From the NCBI GenBank assembly GCA_944320195.1, contig CALUGP010000006.1, positions 1 to 64,000 of the forward strand: a DNA stretch of 64,000 nt, in the 5' to 3' direction. Below, in pieces: positions 35,319 to 43,980 of this stretch (positions are counted from its first letter, which is position 1; each line of letters begins with the position of its first letter). The position numbers and the translations under genes are program-made. The notes under the pieces were generated by a model. The model had not been told where the DNA came from, searched no databases, and was given only the letters and a program-made list of their open reading frames with translations. This stretch comes from an uncultured Prevotella sp. (GTDB lineage Bacteria; Bacteroidota; Bacteroidia; Bacteroidales; Bacteroidaceae).

Positions 35319-35481
35319 CAAAAGACGGCAAATTTTGTGCCGAACTCACGTATATTATTGCTGCATACCTACCGCAAGTTCCGCTTCGCTACACATGCGG
35401 TCAAGCATGGTTGGAACTCTTTGAGGCCCTATTGCCACGAATGCCAATACAACCTGAACTGCGGATGAACCCGAAAGGCGG
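35185..35481. repeat. Tandem duplication of the outer arm of the nested repeat
   Basis: Two roughly 145-base copies (35185-35328 and 35337-35481). Each runs from GTGCC(T/G)AACTCACGTATATT to CTGAACTGCGGATGAACCC, with about 90% identity. An open frame passes through both, but it is repeat-derived. Confidence 0.7.
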
Positions 35482-35818
35482 TCTTTCGCTTTCCAAAAGG
35501 CCGTAAATCGCGGGCTGAAAGGCCGTCTTTTGCAGGGTGAAAGACGGCCTTTTGCAATGCGTTGAGTGTCAAAGGGTTACACGGACGGCGGCGGTGGCCT
35601 GCATCGAGGGTGTCGGGACGGGTTGTTTGGGCCGTCAAAACGATGTGGTTTGACGGCTTGGACGGTGCGTCATGACCGTCAAACCGGTGCGCCTTGACGG
35701 CTTGTAAGGATGGTGCCGGGCGCGAAGGCATGCGGAATATGGGGCGAGTGGTGCTGTTTTGGGGAACTTGGTTTAACAACTTTAACTACAAAAATGTATA
35801 AATTCCGTAATAAAGATG
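35463..35818. repeat. AAAGACGGCC-type repeat (locus 3) and GC-rich spacer
   Basis: AAAGGCGGTCTTTCGC, AAAGGCCGTC and AAAGACGGCCTTTTGCA units lie at 35474-35562. They are followed by a GC-rich stretch with four TTTGACGG/CCGTCAAA motifs (35625-35705) in alternating orientation. No gene seen. Confidence 0.5.
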
Positions 35819-35855
35819 TAACTTTGCAGCTAAATTTTTGAGCTTAGGAAAAACA

Positions 35856-36536
35856 ATGGGAAAGGAGACTTCGCAGAGGATACAGACTTCGCTGCTTAAC
35901 GCGGCTGAGAAGAAGGTGCTTGTATGGATGGCCGAGCGGCTGCCCGGGTGGGTGACGTCGGACATGCTGACGTTCCTTGGTGTGGGCGGCGCAGTGGTTT
36001 GCGCGGTGGGTTTCGTTCTGGCAAACTTTGACGTCATGTGGCTTTGGTTGTCGTCGCTGGGCCTGGTGATAAACTGGTTCGGCGACAGTCTTGACGGCAC
36101 GCTGGCCCGTGTGAGGAACACGCAGCGGCCTGTGTACGGCTTTTTCATCGACCACACGCTTGACGCCGTGACCCAGTGCATCATGTTTGTCGGCGCCGGC
36201 CTGTCGCCCATGTTCAGGCTCGACGTGGCGTTGCTGGTGCTGGCCGGCTATCTGTGTCTCTCGGTTTACACATACATCGGCGCGATATTGAAGGGCGAGT
36301 TCCGCCTGACTTACAGCAGCTTCGGCCCCACGGAGTTCCGCCTGATAGTGATTCTGCTCAACACGCTTTACATGTACACGTCGTGGGCCGACAGCCGGTT
36401 CACGCTCCAGGGTTGCGAGTTCGGCGTGTTCGATGCAATCTGTTTCGTAGTGGCCTTGATTCTTTTCGCAATGTATCTGGTGCAGTTTGCCAAGGACAAG
36501 AAGGTGCTTGCAAAGCAAGACCCGCTGAAAAAGTGA
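35856..36536 (+). CDS. CDP-alcohol phosphatidyltransferase family protein
   Basis: 226 residues from ATG 35856; a TTG 18 bases upstream is also in frame. The catalytic signature DG-x2-AR-x8-G-x3-D-x3-D is complete (DGTLARVRNTQ ... GFFIDHTLD, about 84-108). About six membrane helices. It transfers a phosphoalcohol from a CDP-activated lipid; the acceptor is not identifiable. The TAACTTTG box at 35819-35826 is the likely -7 element. It opens a same-strand series with the GtrA-like and glycosyltransferase-fusion genes, suggesting lipid-linked envelope synthesis. Confidence 0.85.
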   Translation: MGKETSQRIQTSLLNAAEKKVLVWMAERLPGWVTSDMLTFLGVGGAVVCAVGFVLANFDVMWLWLSSLGLVINWFGDSLDGTLARVRNTQRPVYGFFIDHTLDAVTQCIMFVGAGLSPMFRLDVALLVLAGYLCLSVYTYIGAILKGEFRLTYSSFGPTEFRLIVILLNTLYMYTSWADSRFTLQGCEFGVFDAICFVVALILFAMYLVQFAKDKKVLAKQDPLKK

Positions 36537-36537
36537 A

Positions 36538-36632
36538 GAATTAAGAGTTAAGAATTCCGTCGGTCGGGCGGTTTATTGTAAATTTTTAACTCTTAACTCT
36601 TAATTCTTAAACTCTTAACTCTTAATTTAAAA
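36538..36632. repeat. AATTAAGAGTTAAG facing-arm repeat
   Basis: GAATTAAGAGTTAAGAATT (about 36538-36556) faces TAACTCTTAACTCTTAATTC copies (36585-36632) just before the GtrA-like gene. Confidence 0.65.
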
Positions 36633-36636
36633 AGGT

Positions 36637-37062
36637 ATGATTCGTTATATAGAGTTTGTTGTCAGCCGGCTGTTCGGCACGGGTGTTGACACGTTCGTGC
36701 TGTGGGTATGCTCGACGTACATCTTCGACACTTATGTCGGCGACTACATTGTTTCGCCGATAATCTCGTTCGAGTTTGCCGTGCTGAGCAACTTTCTTTG
36801 CTCATATTGCTGGATATGGAAGAGCCGCATAGAGAACCGCTGCACGGCCGACTTTTGCCGCCGCTTCGTGGTGTTCAACGTGTCATCCGTGCTGGGCTTC
36901 TTGGTCAAGATGGCTTTCCTGCTGCTGTTCGAGCGGATATTCGGTTGGACGGTGGTATGGTGTAATCTTGCAGCCTTGCTTATTTCAGGCCTGTTCAACT
37001 ATTTCCTTGCCGAGACGGTAGTGTTCGGCAAAAAGGCGATATTCAAAAAAGTTAAGAGCTAA
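36637..37062 (+). CDS. GtrA-like family membrane protein
   Basis: 141 residues with four hydrophobic segments and the GtrA-type pattern (FVVSRLFGTGVDTFVLWV, FEFAVLSNFLCSYCWIWKSR, FCRRFVVFNVSSVLGFLVKM, LFNYFLAETVVFG). GtrA-type proteins are thought to move or hold polyprenyl-phosphate-linked sugars at the inner membrane. Its place between a phosphatidyltransferase and a glycosyltransferase fusion fits polyprenyl-glycan synthesis, but the substrate is unknown. A facing-arm repeat follows. Confidence 0.85.
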   Translation: MIRYIEFVVSRLFGTGVDTFVLWVCSTYIFDTYVGDYIVSPIISFEFAVLSNFLCSYCWIWKSRIENRCTADFCRRFVVFNVSSVLGFLVKMAFLLLFERIFGWTVVWCNLAALLISGLFNYFLAETVVFGKKAIFKKVKS

Positions 37063-37063
37063 G

Positions 37064-37145
37064 GAAAAATTAAGAATTAAGAGTTAAGAATTAAGAAAAT
37101 ATGCCTTCGTCGGTGATTTTCTTAATTCTTAACTCTTAATTTAAT
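37064..37145. repeat. AATTAAGAGTTAAG facing-arm repeat
   Basis: AAATTAAGAATTAAGAGTTAAGAA-type units (37066-37099) are mirrored by TTCTTAATTCTTAACTCTTAA (37120-37141), enclosing a short loop. A TATCTTTG at about 37149-37156 right after it could be the -7 box of the next gene. Confidence 0.65.
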
Positions 37146-37181
37146 ATTATCTTTGCATGTCAAAGAAAATCAATCCAAGAA

Positions 37182-40100
37182 ATGAGAGGAACAATAGATT
37201 GCTTTTTGCCGTGCAGCGACTTTCTGTCTGTCAGCAATTTGCTGAGACAGCTGCGTGGCAGCCGCATGATAAGACATATCAACCTGCTGGTTACAAGCGA
37301 CTTCGCCATGGCCAACGCCGTGCCCGACGACTGCTCGTTCATCGTTGTGGACGGGCTGCAGTCGGCTTCGGCAATGCGCAGCGTGGCAGAAAGCGTGATG
37401 GCAGACTATGCCATGATAGTGCTTAAGGACGTGCGGGTAAGCCTGGGACAGTATGCCATACAGCGCATGATGCGTGTGGCCGCAGACACAGACGCGGCTC
37501 TGGTGTATTCAGACCGCCGTACCTTGAAGGGAGGCGAAGCCGGGCTTCATCCCGTCATAGACTGGCAGGAAGGCAGCCTGAGAGACGATTTTGACTTCGG
37601 TTCGGTGGTCATGGTAAGGGCGTCGTTGCTGCATTTGTTTGCCGCCGATACGGAAGAAACGGAATATAAGTATGCCGGATGGTACGAGCTGTGGCTCTAT
37701 CTGAGCCGCCACGGGCGCATGTTCCATATAAACGAAATCCTCTATACGGAGGAGGAACGCGACACGAGGGCGAGCGGAGTGAAGCAGTTTGACTATGTCA
37801 ACCCGGCAAACCGCGAGGTGCAGATAGAGATGGAGCGAGTCGTTACGGCTCATCTCAAGGCCGTTGGGGCGTGGGTTGACACGTCGTATTATGACGAGCC
37901 TGACTTTGACGAACAGGAATTCGATGTAGAGGCTACGGTCGTAATACCTGTGCGCAACCGTGAAAAGACGATATGCGACGCTGTTGACAGCGCGCTGTCG
38001 CAGGAGACTTCGTTCAGGTTCAACGTCATTGTGGTGGACAATCATTCGACAGACAACACCACGTCATTGCTCGACAGATACTCCGACGAACGACTGATAC
38101 ACATCATTCCACAGCGTACCGACCTCGGCATTGGCGGCTGTTGGAACGTGGCCGTCGACGATGCGCGCTGCGGCCGATTCGCCGTGCAACTGGACAGTGA
38201 CGACCTGTATTCGTCGCGCGGAACGCTGCAGGCCATTGTCGACGCGTTCTACGAGCAGCGTGCCGCAATGATAATAGGCAGCTACCGAATGTGTGATTTT
38301 GACCTTGACACGCTGCCGCCGGGGCTGATAAGCCATGCGGAGTGGACTGAGAGAAACGGATGCAACAACGCGTTGCGCATCAACGGCCTGGGTGCTCCGC
38401 GCGCGTTCTTCACCCCGCTGTTGCGCCAGGTGCGCTTCCCCAATACAAGTTACGGCGAGGACTACGCCCTCGGACTGGCGTTCAGCCGCCGTTTCAGGAT
38501 AGGGCGCATATTTACCGAGTTGTACCTTTGCCGCCGCTGGTCGGGCAACAGCGACGCCGCGCTGGGCGTGGATAAGGTAAACGTCAACAATCTTTATAAA
38601 GACAGGCTGCGCACAATGGAGCTTATGGCGCGCCGTAAGATGAACGCTGGCGAGGGCATGGCTATGGAAAACAACTCATTATTGAGGTTTTTCAACAGGC
38701 AGCTTGAAACCTGGGACATGGCCCGGCGCAACTTCCGCGACCTGCATGACGTGCTGACGCGCGACATTGCCATTGGCGGACAGAACGTAACATTGCAGTT
38801 CAATCCTGCGCGTATGGTTTCCACCGGGGCGCATGTGGGCAAGGATGAGATAAGCCGCAGGCCGTGCTTCCTGTGTGAATGTAACAGACCTGACGGTCAG
38901 ATTGTAAAACATTTGGACGACAAGTTTGAGCTGCTTGTCAATCCATATCCCATAATGCCGGTGCATTTCACCATTCCGGCGCGCACGCATCAGCCGCAAC
39001 GCATACTGGACTATTATTCGGAAATGCACCGCATTCTGGCACGTTATCCTGACATTACCGTTTTCTATAACGGCCCGGAGTGTGGAGCCTCTGCTCCCGA
39101 TCACATGCATTTCCAGGCTTTCGCGCAAGGAAGTCTGCCTCTCATGGCGGCTTGGCCGAGGCTGCAGCGCGACTTGACAACGGTGTATTCGCTCGATGAT
39201 GACAACGACATATCAATAATAAACGGCTGGGTATGCCCTGCGATATTGGTCAGAAGCCGTAACATCGACAACGGAAAGGTTCTGTTCCGCCGTGTATATG
39301 ACGCCTTGCCGCTGCGTGACGGAGCGTCGGAACCGATGATGAACATAGTCAGCCGTATGGTCAACGGCGTATGTCTGACGGTTATATTTCCACGGGCCAA
39401 GCATCGGCCGGACTGTTATTATGGCAAGAATGACGACAAGATATTGGTAAGTCCGGGTGCGCTTGACATGGCCGGGCTGGTAATAACGCCGCGAAAGGGC
39501 GACTTTGACAAGCTTACACCGTTGCAAGTTGAGGCGATTCTGCGCGAAGTGGCACTTGATGAAGCCTCGATGAGCGATGTTGTTGACAAGACAAGAAGCG
39601 AGGGCAAAGCCTTGATATCACACTCAAATGCACATCTTGAGAGGCGTGAACCTTACGTCCAGGTAGGCATCTTGAGTTCGGACAAAATCAGTTTTGTTCT
39701 TAACGGTAACTACATCGCAAAGGGAAATGTCATGACAGGCCGTCAGAAAGTGGAGTTCTCGGAAGGAGGACTACTGTGGAACGGCAACCTTTACCGTGAG
39801 CTTACCTTCACGCCTGACGGGCATGGGGCGTCTTTCTCGCTTGACGGTGTCACCATAGGGGTGAATTTCCATTGGCAACGACAGGAGACCCAGACATTCC
39901 AAGGCATACTGAAGCTTGTCGTAGAGGCCGACAAAGTGTGTGCGATAAATTGTCTGCCGGTTGAAAACTATCTGGTAAGTGTCATTTCAAGCGAGATGAA
40001 AGCCACTTCGTCGCTTGAGTTTCTGAAGGCTCACGCCGTCATATCCAGAAGCTGGCTGTTGGCTCAGATTAGCCGGCGACGCCGTCAGGACATGGGTGGC

Positions 40101-40958
40101 AGCGGCTTCTTCTCCTTCGTAAAGAAGGATGATGAGCTGATACGCTGGTATGACAGGGACGACCATACGATATTCGACGTATGCGCCGACGACCATTGTC
40201 AGCGTTATCAAGGCATAACCAAAGCCACGAATGTGCATGTGGAGCAGGCCGTGAAAGAAACGCGAGGGCAGATTTTGATGTCGGGTGACGACATTTGCGA
40301 TGCTCGCTTCAGCAAGTGTTGCGGAGGCATCACGGAAGAGTTCCAGTATTGTTGGGAAGACAAACCACAGCCATATCTTACGGCCATTCGTGACAACAGC
40401 CACGCGCCGATGCCTTTGCCTGACCTGACAGACGAGGCGCAGGCCGACAGATGGATACGTTCTTGCCCGGAGGCATATTGCAATACGGCTGACAAGGCAG
40501 TGCTTTCGCAGGTACTTAACGACTATGATCAGGATACGTCAGACTTTTACCGATGGCGTGTTGAGTACACTCAGGAAGAGCTTACGGCTTTGATTGAAGA
40601 CAAGTTGAAGCTTGACTTGGGGCGGATTGTTGACCTGGTGCCTCTTAAGCGTGGGCGGAGCGGCCGCATATGGAAATTGAAGATAGTCGGGACGAAGCGT
40701 TCGTTTGTCATAGGCAAGGAGCTTGAGATACGCCGCGCGCTCAGTGAGACCCATCTTTACAGCAGCGCGTTCGTGGTAGACCGGATTGACGTTGAAGGCA
40801 ATGTTCCAGCGCGTTTCGTCATCACCGGCGCGGGCTGGGGGCATGGAGTAGGGCTTTGTCAGATAGGCGCGGCCGTAATGGGCGAGCACGGATGCAAGTA
40901 TGATGAGATTCTGTTGCATTATTACCGTGGTGCTGAAATAAGAAAAATATACAGTTGA
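37182..40958 (+). CDS. GT-GT-DUF4922-SpoIID four-module fusion protein
   Basis: 1258 residues without signal peptide or membrane segment. Residues 1-220 look like a degenerate GT-A glycosyltransferase (DAALVYSDRRT, FDFGSVVMVRAS). Residues about 247-465 are a clear GT2 (ATVVIPVRNREKTICDAVDS, VVDNHSTDNT, QLDSDD, YGEDYALGL). Residues about 545-830 match DUF4922, related to GalT/HIT nucleotidylyltransferases: CFLCEC near 560 and HMHFQ near 640. Residues about 900-1258 are SpoIID/LytB: LPVENYLVSVISSEM near 925, CCGGITEEF near 1047, GAGWGHGVGLCQIGA near 1216. SpoIID domains usually cleave peptidoglycan outside the cytoplasm, so a cytosolic copy is odd. An AmpG-like gene follows. No frame break is seen. 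Confidence 0.85.
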   Translation: MRGTIDCFLPCSDFLSVSNLLRQLRGSRMIRHINLLVTSDFAMANAVPDDCSFIVVDGLQSASAMRSVAESVMADYAMIVLKDVRVSLGQYAIQRMMRVAADTDAALVYSDRRTLKGGEAGLHPVIDWQEGSLRDDFDFGSVVMVRASLLHLFAADTEETEYKYAGWYELWLYLSRHGRMFHINEILYTEEERDTRASGVKQFDYVNPANREVQIEMERVVTAHLKAVGAWVDTSYYDEPDFDEQEFDVEATVVIPVRNREKTICDAVDSALSQETSFRFNVIVVDNHSTDNTTSLLDRYSDERLIHIIPQRTDLGIGGCWNVAVDDARCGRFAVQLDSDDLYSSRGTLQAIVDAFYEQRAAMIIGSYRMCDFDLDTLPPGLISHAEWTERNGCNNALRINGLGAPRAFFTPLLRQVRFPNTSYGEDYALGLAFSRRFRIGRIFTELYLCRRWSGNSDAALGVDKVNVNNLYKDRLRTMELMARRKMNAGEGMAMENNSLLRFFNRQLETWDMARRNFRDLHDVLTRDIAIGGQNVTLQFNPARMVSTGAHVGKDEISRRPCFLCECNRPDGQIVKHLDDKFELLVNPYPIMPVHFTIPARTHQPQRILDYYSEMHRILARYPDITVFYNGPECGASAPDHMHFQAFAQGSLPLMAAWPRLQRDLTTVYSLDDDNDISIINGWVCPAILVRSRNIDNGKVLFRRVYDALPLRDGASEPMMNIVSRMVNGVCLTVIFPRAKHRPDCYYGKNDDKILVSPGALDMAGLVITPRKGDFDKLTPLQVEAILREVALDEASMSDVVDKTRSEGKALISHSNAHLERREPYVQVGILSSDKISFVLNGNYIAKGNVMTGRQKVEFSEGGLLWNGNLYRELTFTPDGHGASFSLDGVTIGVNFHWQRQETQTFQGILKLVVEADKVCAINCLPVENYLVSVISSEMKATSSLEFLKAHAVISRSWLLAQISRRRRQDMGGSGFFSFVKKDDELIRWYDRDDHTIFDVCADDHCQRYQGITKATNVHVEQAVKETRGQILMSGDDICDARFSKCCGGITEEFQYCWEDKPQPYLTAIRDNSHAPMPLPDLTDEAQADRWIRSCPEAYCNTADKAVLSQVLNDYDQDTSDFYRWRVEYTQEELTALIEDKLKLDLGRIVDLVPLKRGRSGRIWKLKIVGTKRSFVIGKELEIRRALSETHLYSSAFVVDRIDVEGNVPARFVITGAGWGHGVGLCQIGAAVMGEHGCKYDEILLHYYRGAEIRKIYS

Positions 40959-40959
40959 T

Positions 40960-41107
40960 TCATAATCCACAATTCATAATTCATAATCGGGCAAAGTGTT
41001 ATCGTTCCCTTATTTTAATGATATTTACGCTGTTTCCCAATCATGAATCATGGATTATGGATTATGAATTGTACAAAGGCGTATGCCTTAATCATGAATT
41101 GTGAATT
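40960..41107. repeat. AATTCATAATTC facing-arm repeat
   Basis: CATAATCCACAATTCATAATTC (40960-40986, in parts) faces ATGAATCATGGATTATGG and ATGAATTGTGAATTATG units (41042-41107). The last unit supplies the ATG of the AmpG-like gene. Confidence 0.65.
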
Positions 41108-42397
41108 ATGAATTGTGAATTGAAAAAGAATCCTTGGAGCTGGGTGCCGTCGCTTTATTTCGCCGAAGGCCTGCCTTATGTGGCCGTAATGACCATCTCG
41201 CTCGTGCTTTATAAGCAGTTGGGACTTACCAACGCGGAAATCACTTTCTATACTTCGTGGCTTTATCTGCCGTGGGTCATAAAGCCGTTGTGGAGTCCTT
41301 TTGTCGACGTTGTAAAGACAAAACGCTGGTGGATCATCACCATGCAGCTGTTGGTCGGGGCTGCGTTTGGCGGCGTGGCGTTCACCATTCCCACCGACTT
41401 CTGGCTTCAAGGCACGCTGTGTTTCTTCTGGCTGATGGCTTTCAGCAGTGCCACTCACGACATTGCGGCAGACGGTTTCTACATGCTTGGTCTTGACGAG
41501 CACAAGCAGGCTTGGTTCGTCGGGATAAGAAGCACGTTCTACCGTTTGGCCACAATCTTCGGCCAAGGCTTCCTTATAATGGTGGCAGGCAATCTGCAGG
41601 TGTTGTTCCGTGGCAGCATACGTTATTCTTGGAGCCTGATGTTCTATGGCGTTACGGGGCTTTTTATCGCCCTTTGGCTGTGGCACAGCTTCGTGCTGCC
41701 ATGCCCAGTGGCCGACCGCAAACGGCATAACGCCAATGCGCGCGCCGTCTGGGGTGAGCTGTGGCTGTCCGTAAAGACTTTCTTCACGAAGCTGCCTGTA
41801 AGGGAAACGGTGTGGGCTTTCCTCTTCATGTTGTGTTACCGTATGCCTGAGGGGCTGCTGGCCAAGGTGTCGTCGCTGTTTCTCATAGACAGCGGAAGCA
41901 ACGGCGGACTGGGTCTTTCGCCGCAGGAATACGGCCTGGTGCAGGGCACGGTGGGCATCGTGGGGCTCACATTGGGCGGTATTCTCGGCGGAATGGCCGC
42001 CGGCAAGGACGGTCTTAGGAAGTGGCTTTGGCCCATGGTGTGCGCTATAACGTTGCCCGACATTGTGTATGTCTATCTTAGTTACGCCATGCCGTCAAGC
42101 CTCATTATTGTCAATGTGTGCGTCTTTATTGAGCAGTTCGGCTACGGTTTCGGCTTCACTGCTTACATGCTATACCTTATTTATTACAGTCAGGGAGAAT
42201 ACAAGACTTCACATTACGCACTCTGCACGGCCCTTATGGCCCTGTCCATGATGCTGCCGGGCCTGGTCGCGGGGTGGTTGCAGGAGCTTGTGGGCTATCT
42301 GTGGTTCTTCATCATAGTGGTTCTGCTTTGCGCCATGACGTTTGTCGTGGCCGCGTTCGTGAAGATCGACCCTGAATTCGGAAAGAAAGAAGGATGA
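41108..42397 (+). CDS. AmpG-like major facilitator (muropeptide permease family)
   Basis: 429 residues, 12 predicted membrane helices. SLYFAEGLPYVAVMTISLVL, LPWVIKPLWSPFVDVV and FWLMAFSSATHDIAADGFY are typical of AmpG/SLC33-type permeases. AmpG imports anhydro-muropeptides released from the cell wall into the cytoplasm. It sits 149 bases behind a fusion with a SpoIID domain, which is why a wall-recycling role is suggested. The start ATG is inside an AATTATGAATT repeat, so the N-terminus MNCELKKN is repeat-encoded. Confidence 0.85.
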   Translation: MNCELKKNPWSWVPSLYFAEGLPYVAVMTISLVLYKQLGLTNAEITFYTSWLYLPWVIKPLWSPFVDVVKTKRWWIITMQLLVGAAFGGVAFTIPTDFWLQGTLCFFWLMAFSSATHDIAADGFYMLGLDEHKQAWFVGIRSTFYRLATIFGQGFLIMVAGNLQVLFRGSIRYSWSLMFYGVTGLFIALWLWHSFVLPCPVADRKRHNANARAVWGELWLSVKTFFTKLPVRETVWAFLFMLCYRMPEGLLAKVSSLFLIDSGSNGGLGLSPQEYGLVQGTVGIVGLTLGGILGGMAAGKDGLRKWLWPMVCAITLPDIVYVYLSYAMPSSLIIVNVCVFIEQFGYGFGFTAYMLYLIYYSQGEYKTSHYALCTALMALSMMLPGLVAGWLQELVGYLWFFIIVVLLCAMTFVVAAFVKIDPEFGKKEG

Positions 42398-42423
42398 TGA
42401 TTCTTTAGATTCATAATAAGAAA

Positions 42424-43350
42424 ATGGAAACTCGTGAACGTAAGATTTATCGTGTTACTGTGCTTGGCAGCGTGATAAACGTGCTGCTTGTGGCCCTGAA
42501 GTTCGCTTTCGGACTGCTCGGCCGCTCGTCGGCCATGATTGCCGACGCCGTGCATTCTCTCTCAGACTTGGTCACCGACGTGATAGTCATTGTCTTCGTG
42601 AAGCTCAGCAACAAGCCGCAAGACAGCGACCACGACTACGGCCACGGCAAGTATGAGACGCTCGCCACGGCTTTCATCGGCCTGGCCCTGTTCGCCGTGG
42701 GCGTCATGATACTCTATGGCGGAGCCGAGAAGATATTTGCAGCCCTGCGCGGCGAGGTGCTGCCGCAGCCCGGCATGATAGCCCTTTGGGCGGCGCTGAT
42801 AAGCGTAGTTTCAAAGGAGTGGTGCTACCGATTCACCGTCAAGGTGGGGCGTGAGACGGAGTCGCAGGCCGTCGTGGCCAACGCCTGGCATCACCGCAGC
42901 GACGCCTTCTCGTCCGTAGGCACCGCGCTGGGCATCGGCGGAGCCATATTCCTTGGCGAACGCTGGACCGTGCTCGACCCGATAGCGGCCGTCATCGTGA
43001 GCATTTTCATCATAAAGACAGCCCTCTCGCTGATGAAGCAGGCATCTGACGAACTTCTTGAGAAGAGCCTTCCCGAGGAGACCGAGCGCAAGATAAAGGA
43101 GATAGCCGAGGCCGAGGCCGGCGTGAGTGGCATACACAACCTGCGCACGCGCCGCATAGGCAACCGCATATCCATAGAGATGCACCTGCGCATGCCCGGC
43201 GACCTCACCCTCTACGAGGCTCACCGCCGTGCCACAGACATAGAGCAAGAGCTGCGATGCCACTTCGGCGACGGCACTTACATCAACCTCCACATAGAGC
43301 CGCTGAAGGTAAACGGGCGGTATGTGGAGCCGAAGGAAATTAAGAATTAA
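42424..43350 (+). CDS. Cation diffusion facilitator (CDF) metal exporter
   Basis: 308 residues. Membrane part (about 1-210) with metal-site motifs ADAVHSLSD (TM2), DYGHGKYE and WHHRSDAFSS (TM5). The cytoplasmic ferredoxin-like domain (about 215-300) ends with INLHIEP. CDF proteins export Zn, Fe, Mn, Co or Cd by proton antiport. The TM5 HHxxD pattern is compatible with zinc or iron; exact metal unknown. It starts 26 bases after the AmpG-like gene, so is probably co-transcribed. Confidence 0.92.
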   Translation: METRERKIYRVTVLGSVINVLLVALKFAFGLLGRSSAMIADAVHSLSDLVTDVIVIVFVKLSNKPQDSDHDYGHGKYETLATAFIGLALFAVGVMILYGGAEKIFAALRGEVLPQPGMIALWAALISVVSKEWCYRFTVKVGRETESQAVVANAWHHRSDAFSSVGTALGIGGAIFLGERWTVLDPIAAVIVSIFIIKTALSLMKQASDELLEKSLPEETERKIKEIAEAEAGVSGIHNLRTRRIGNRISIEMHLRMPGDLTLYEAHRRATDIEQELRCHFGDGTYINLHIEPLKVNGRYVEPKEIKN

Positions 43351-43767
43351 GAGTGAAGAGTTAAGAAAATATGCGTTCTTGAATACGACGGGTTCATTAT
43401 TTAACATTTCTTTGCCCGTTTTTTCAATGCAAAAATAGCTGTTTTTTGCCGTTTTTCCAAGTAAAATCAAGGTTGTTTTTGCCGTTTTTCCAATATGCGG
43501 TTCCGATACTTTGAATGTCAGTGGTGGCCCGAATCGCGTTGCGTCTGTAACTGGCTGGGAATCAGTAAGATAATGGTGTTGTTGCAAAAGGCCGTCTTTC
43601 GCGTTGCGATTGACGGCCTTTTGCGTTGCAATTTGCGGTCTTTTGCAGCGCGGTTTGCGGCCTTTTGCAAAATGGCTTGTAGTTGCAATGGATATGCTTG
43701 GCCGCGCTTCGCCTTTTGCCTTGCGGCAGAAGGTGTTTTTATCAGCATTCGGTCATTACGCCGAAAG
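43339..43767. repeat. Repeat-rich spacer before the tandem secreted family
   Basis: Contains one AATTAAGAGTGAAGAG arm (43339-43367), two TTTTTGCCGTTTTTCCAA copies (43442-43495), and AAAGGCCGTC / GACGGCCTTTTGCG units (43585-43675), locus 4 of that family. No gene is supported. Confidence 0.55.
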
Positions 43768-43786
43768 TGTAAACATAAGGTTTACA
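43768..43786. promoter_or_regulatory. TGTAAAC-N5-GTTTACA dyad upstream of tandem secreted family
   Basis: TGTAAACATAAGGTTTACA, 7-base arms with 5-base centre, about 80 bases upstream of the -7 box at 43866. It matches the dyad at 17611-17629 upstream of the fimbrial promoter, including the following TAAT. Confidence 0.55.
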
Positions 43787-43841
43787 TAATGGCGGAAAAC
43801 CGCAGAAATTCATCATTTTTGGAACGAAAAACGGCGTTTCG

Positions 43842-43912
43842 CTTGCAATTGTCAATCGTTTTAGCTACATTTGCTGTTGCGATGGCGGTGCTCGCGGAGC
43901 CACCGCCTGCGC
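43842..43912 (+). promoter_or_regulatory. Promoter and leader hairpin of the tandem secreted family
   Basis: CTTG (43842-43845) and TACATTTG (43866-43873), 20 bases apart. A GGCGGTG/CACCGCC stem lies in the leader (about 43883-43908). Confidence 0.55.
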
Positions 43913-43943
43913 ATGAGTTGTTATCCTGAATGTTAACCTTGAA

Positions 43944-43967
43944 GCCCCAATCAGTTTGCGGTTGTAA
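43944..43967 (+). repeat. Conserved CCCCAATCAGTTTGCGGTTG leader, copy 1
   Basis: This 20-base motif lies 13-36 bases before the start codon of the first tandem gene. Copies 2 (44871-44894) and 3 (46188-46211) hold the same relative position before their genes. Confidence 0.75.
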
Positions 43968-43980
43968 GAATGTTTGAGCC

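Noticed and set aside
37182..40958. Giant fusion as an assembly artefact joining separate genes
   Set aside because: The frame is continuous with no stop, shift or repeat at the module joins, and codon use is even. I therefore treat it as one gene, though read-level confirmation would be useful.
43495..43929. 144-residue frame before the tandem secreted family
   Set aside because: It spans the AAAGACGGCC repeat, the TGTAAAC dyad and the promoter; no domain or signal peptide is seen.
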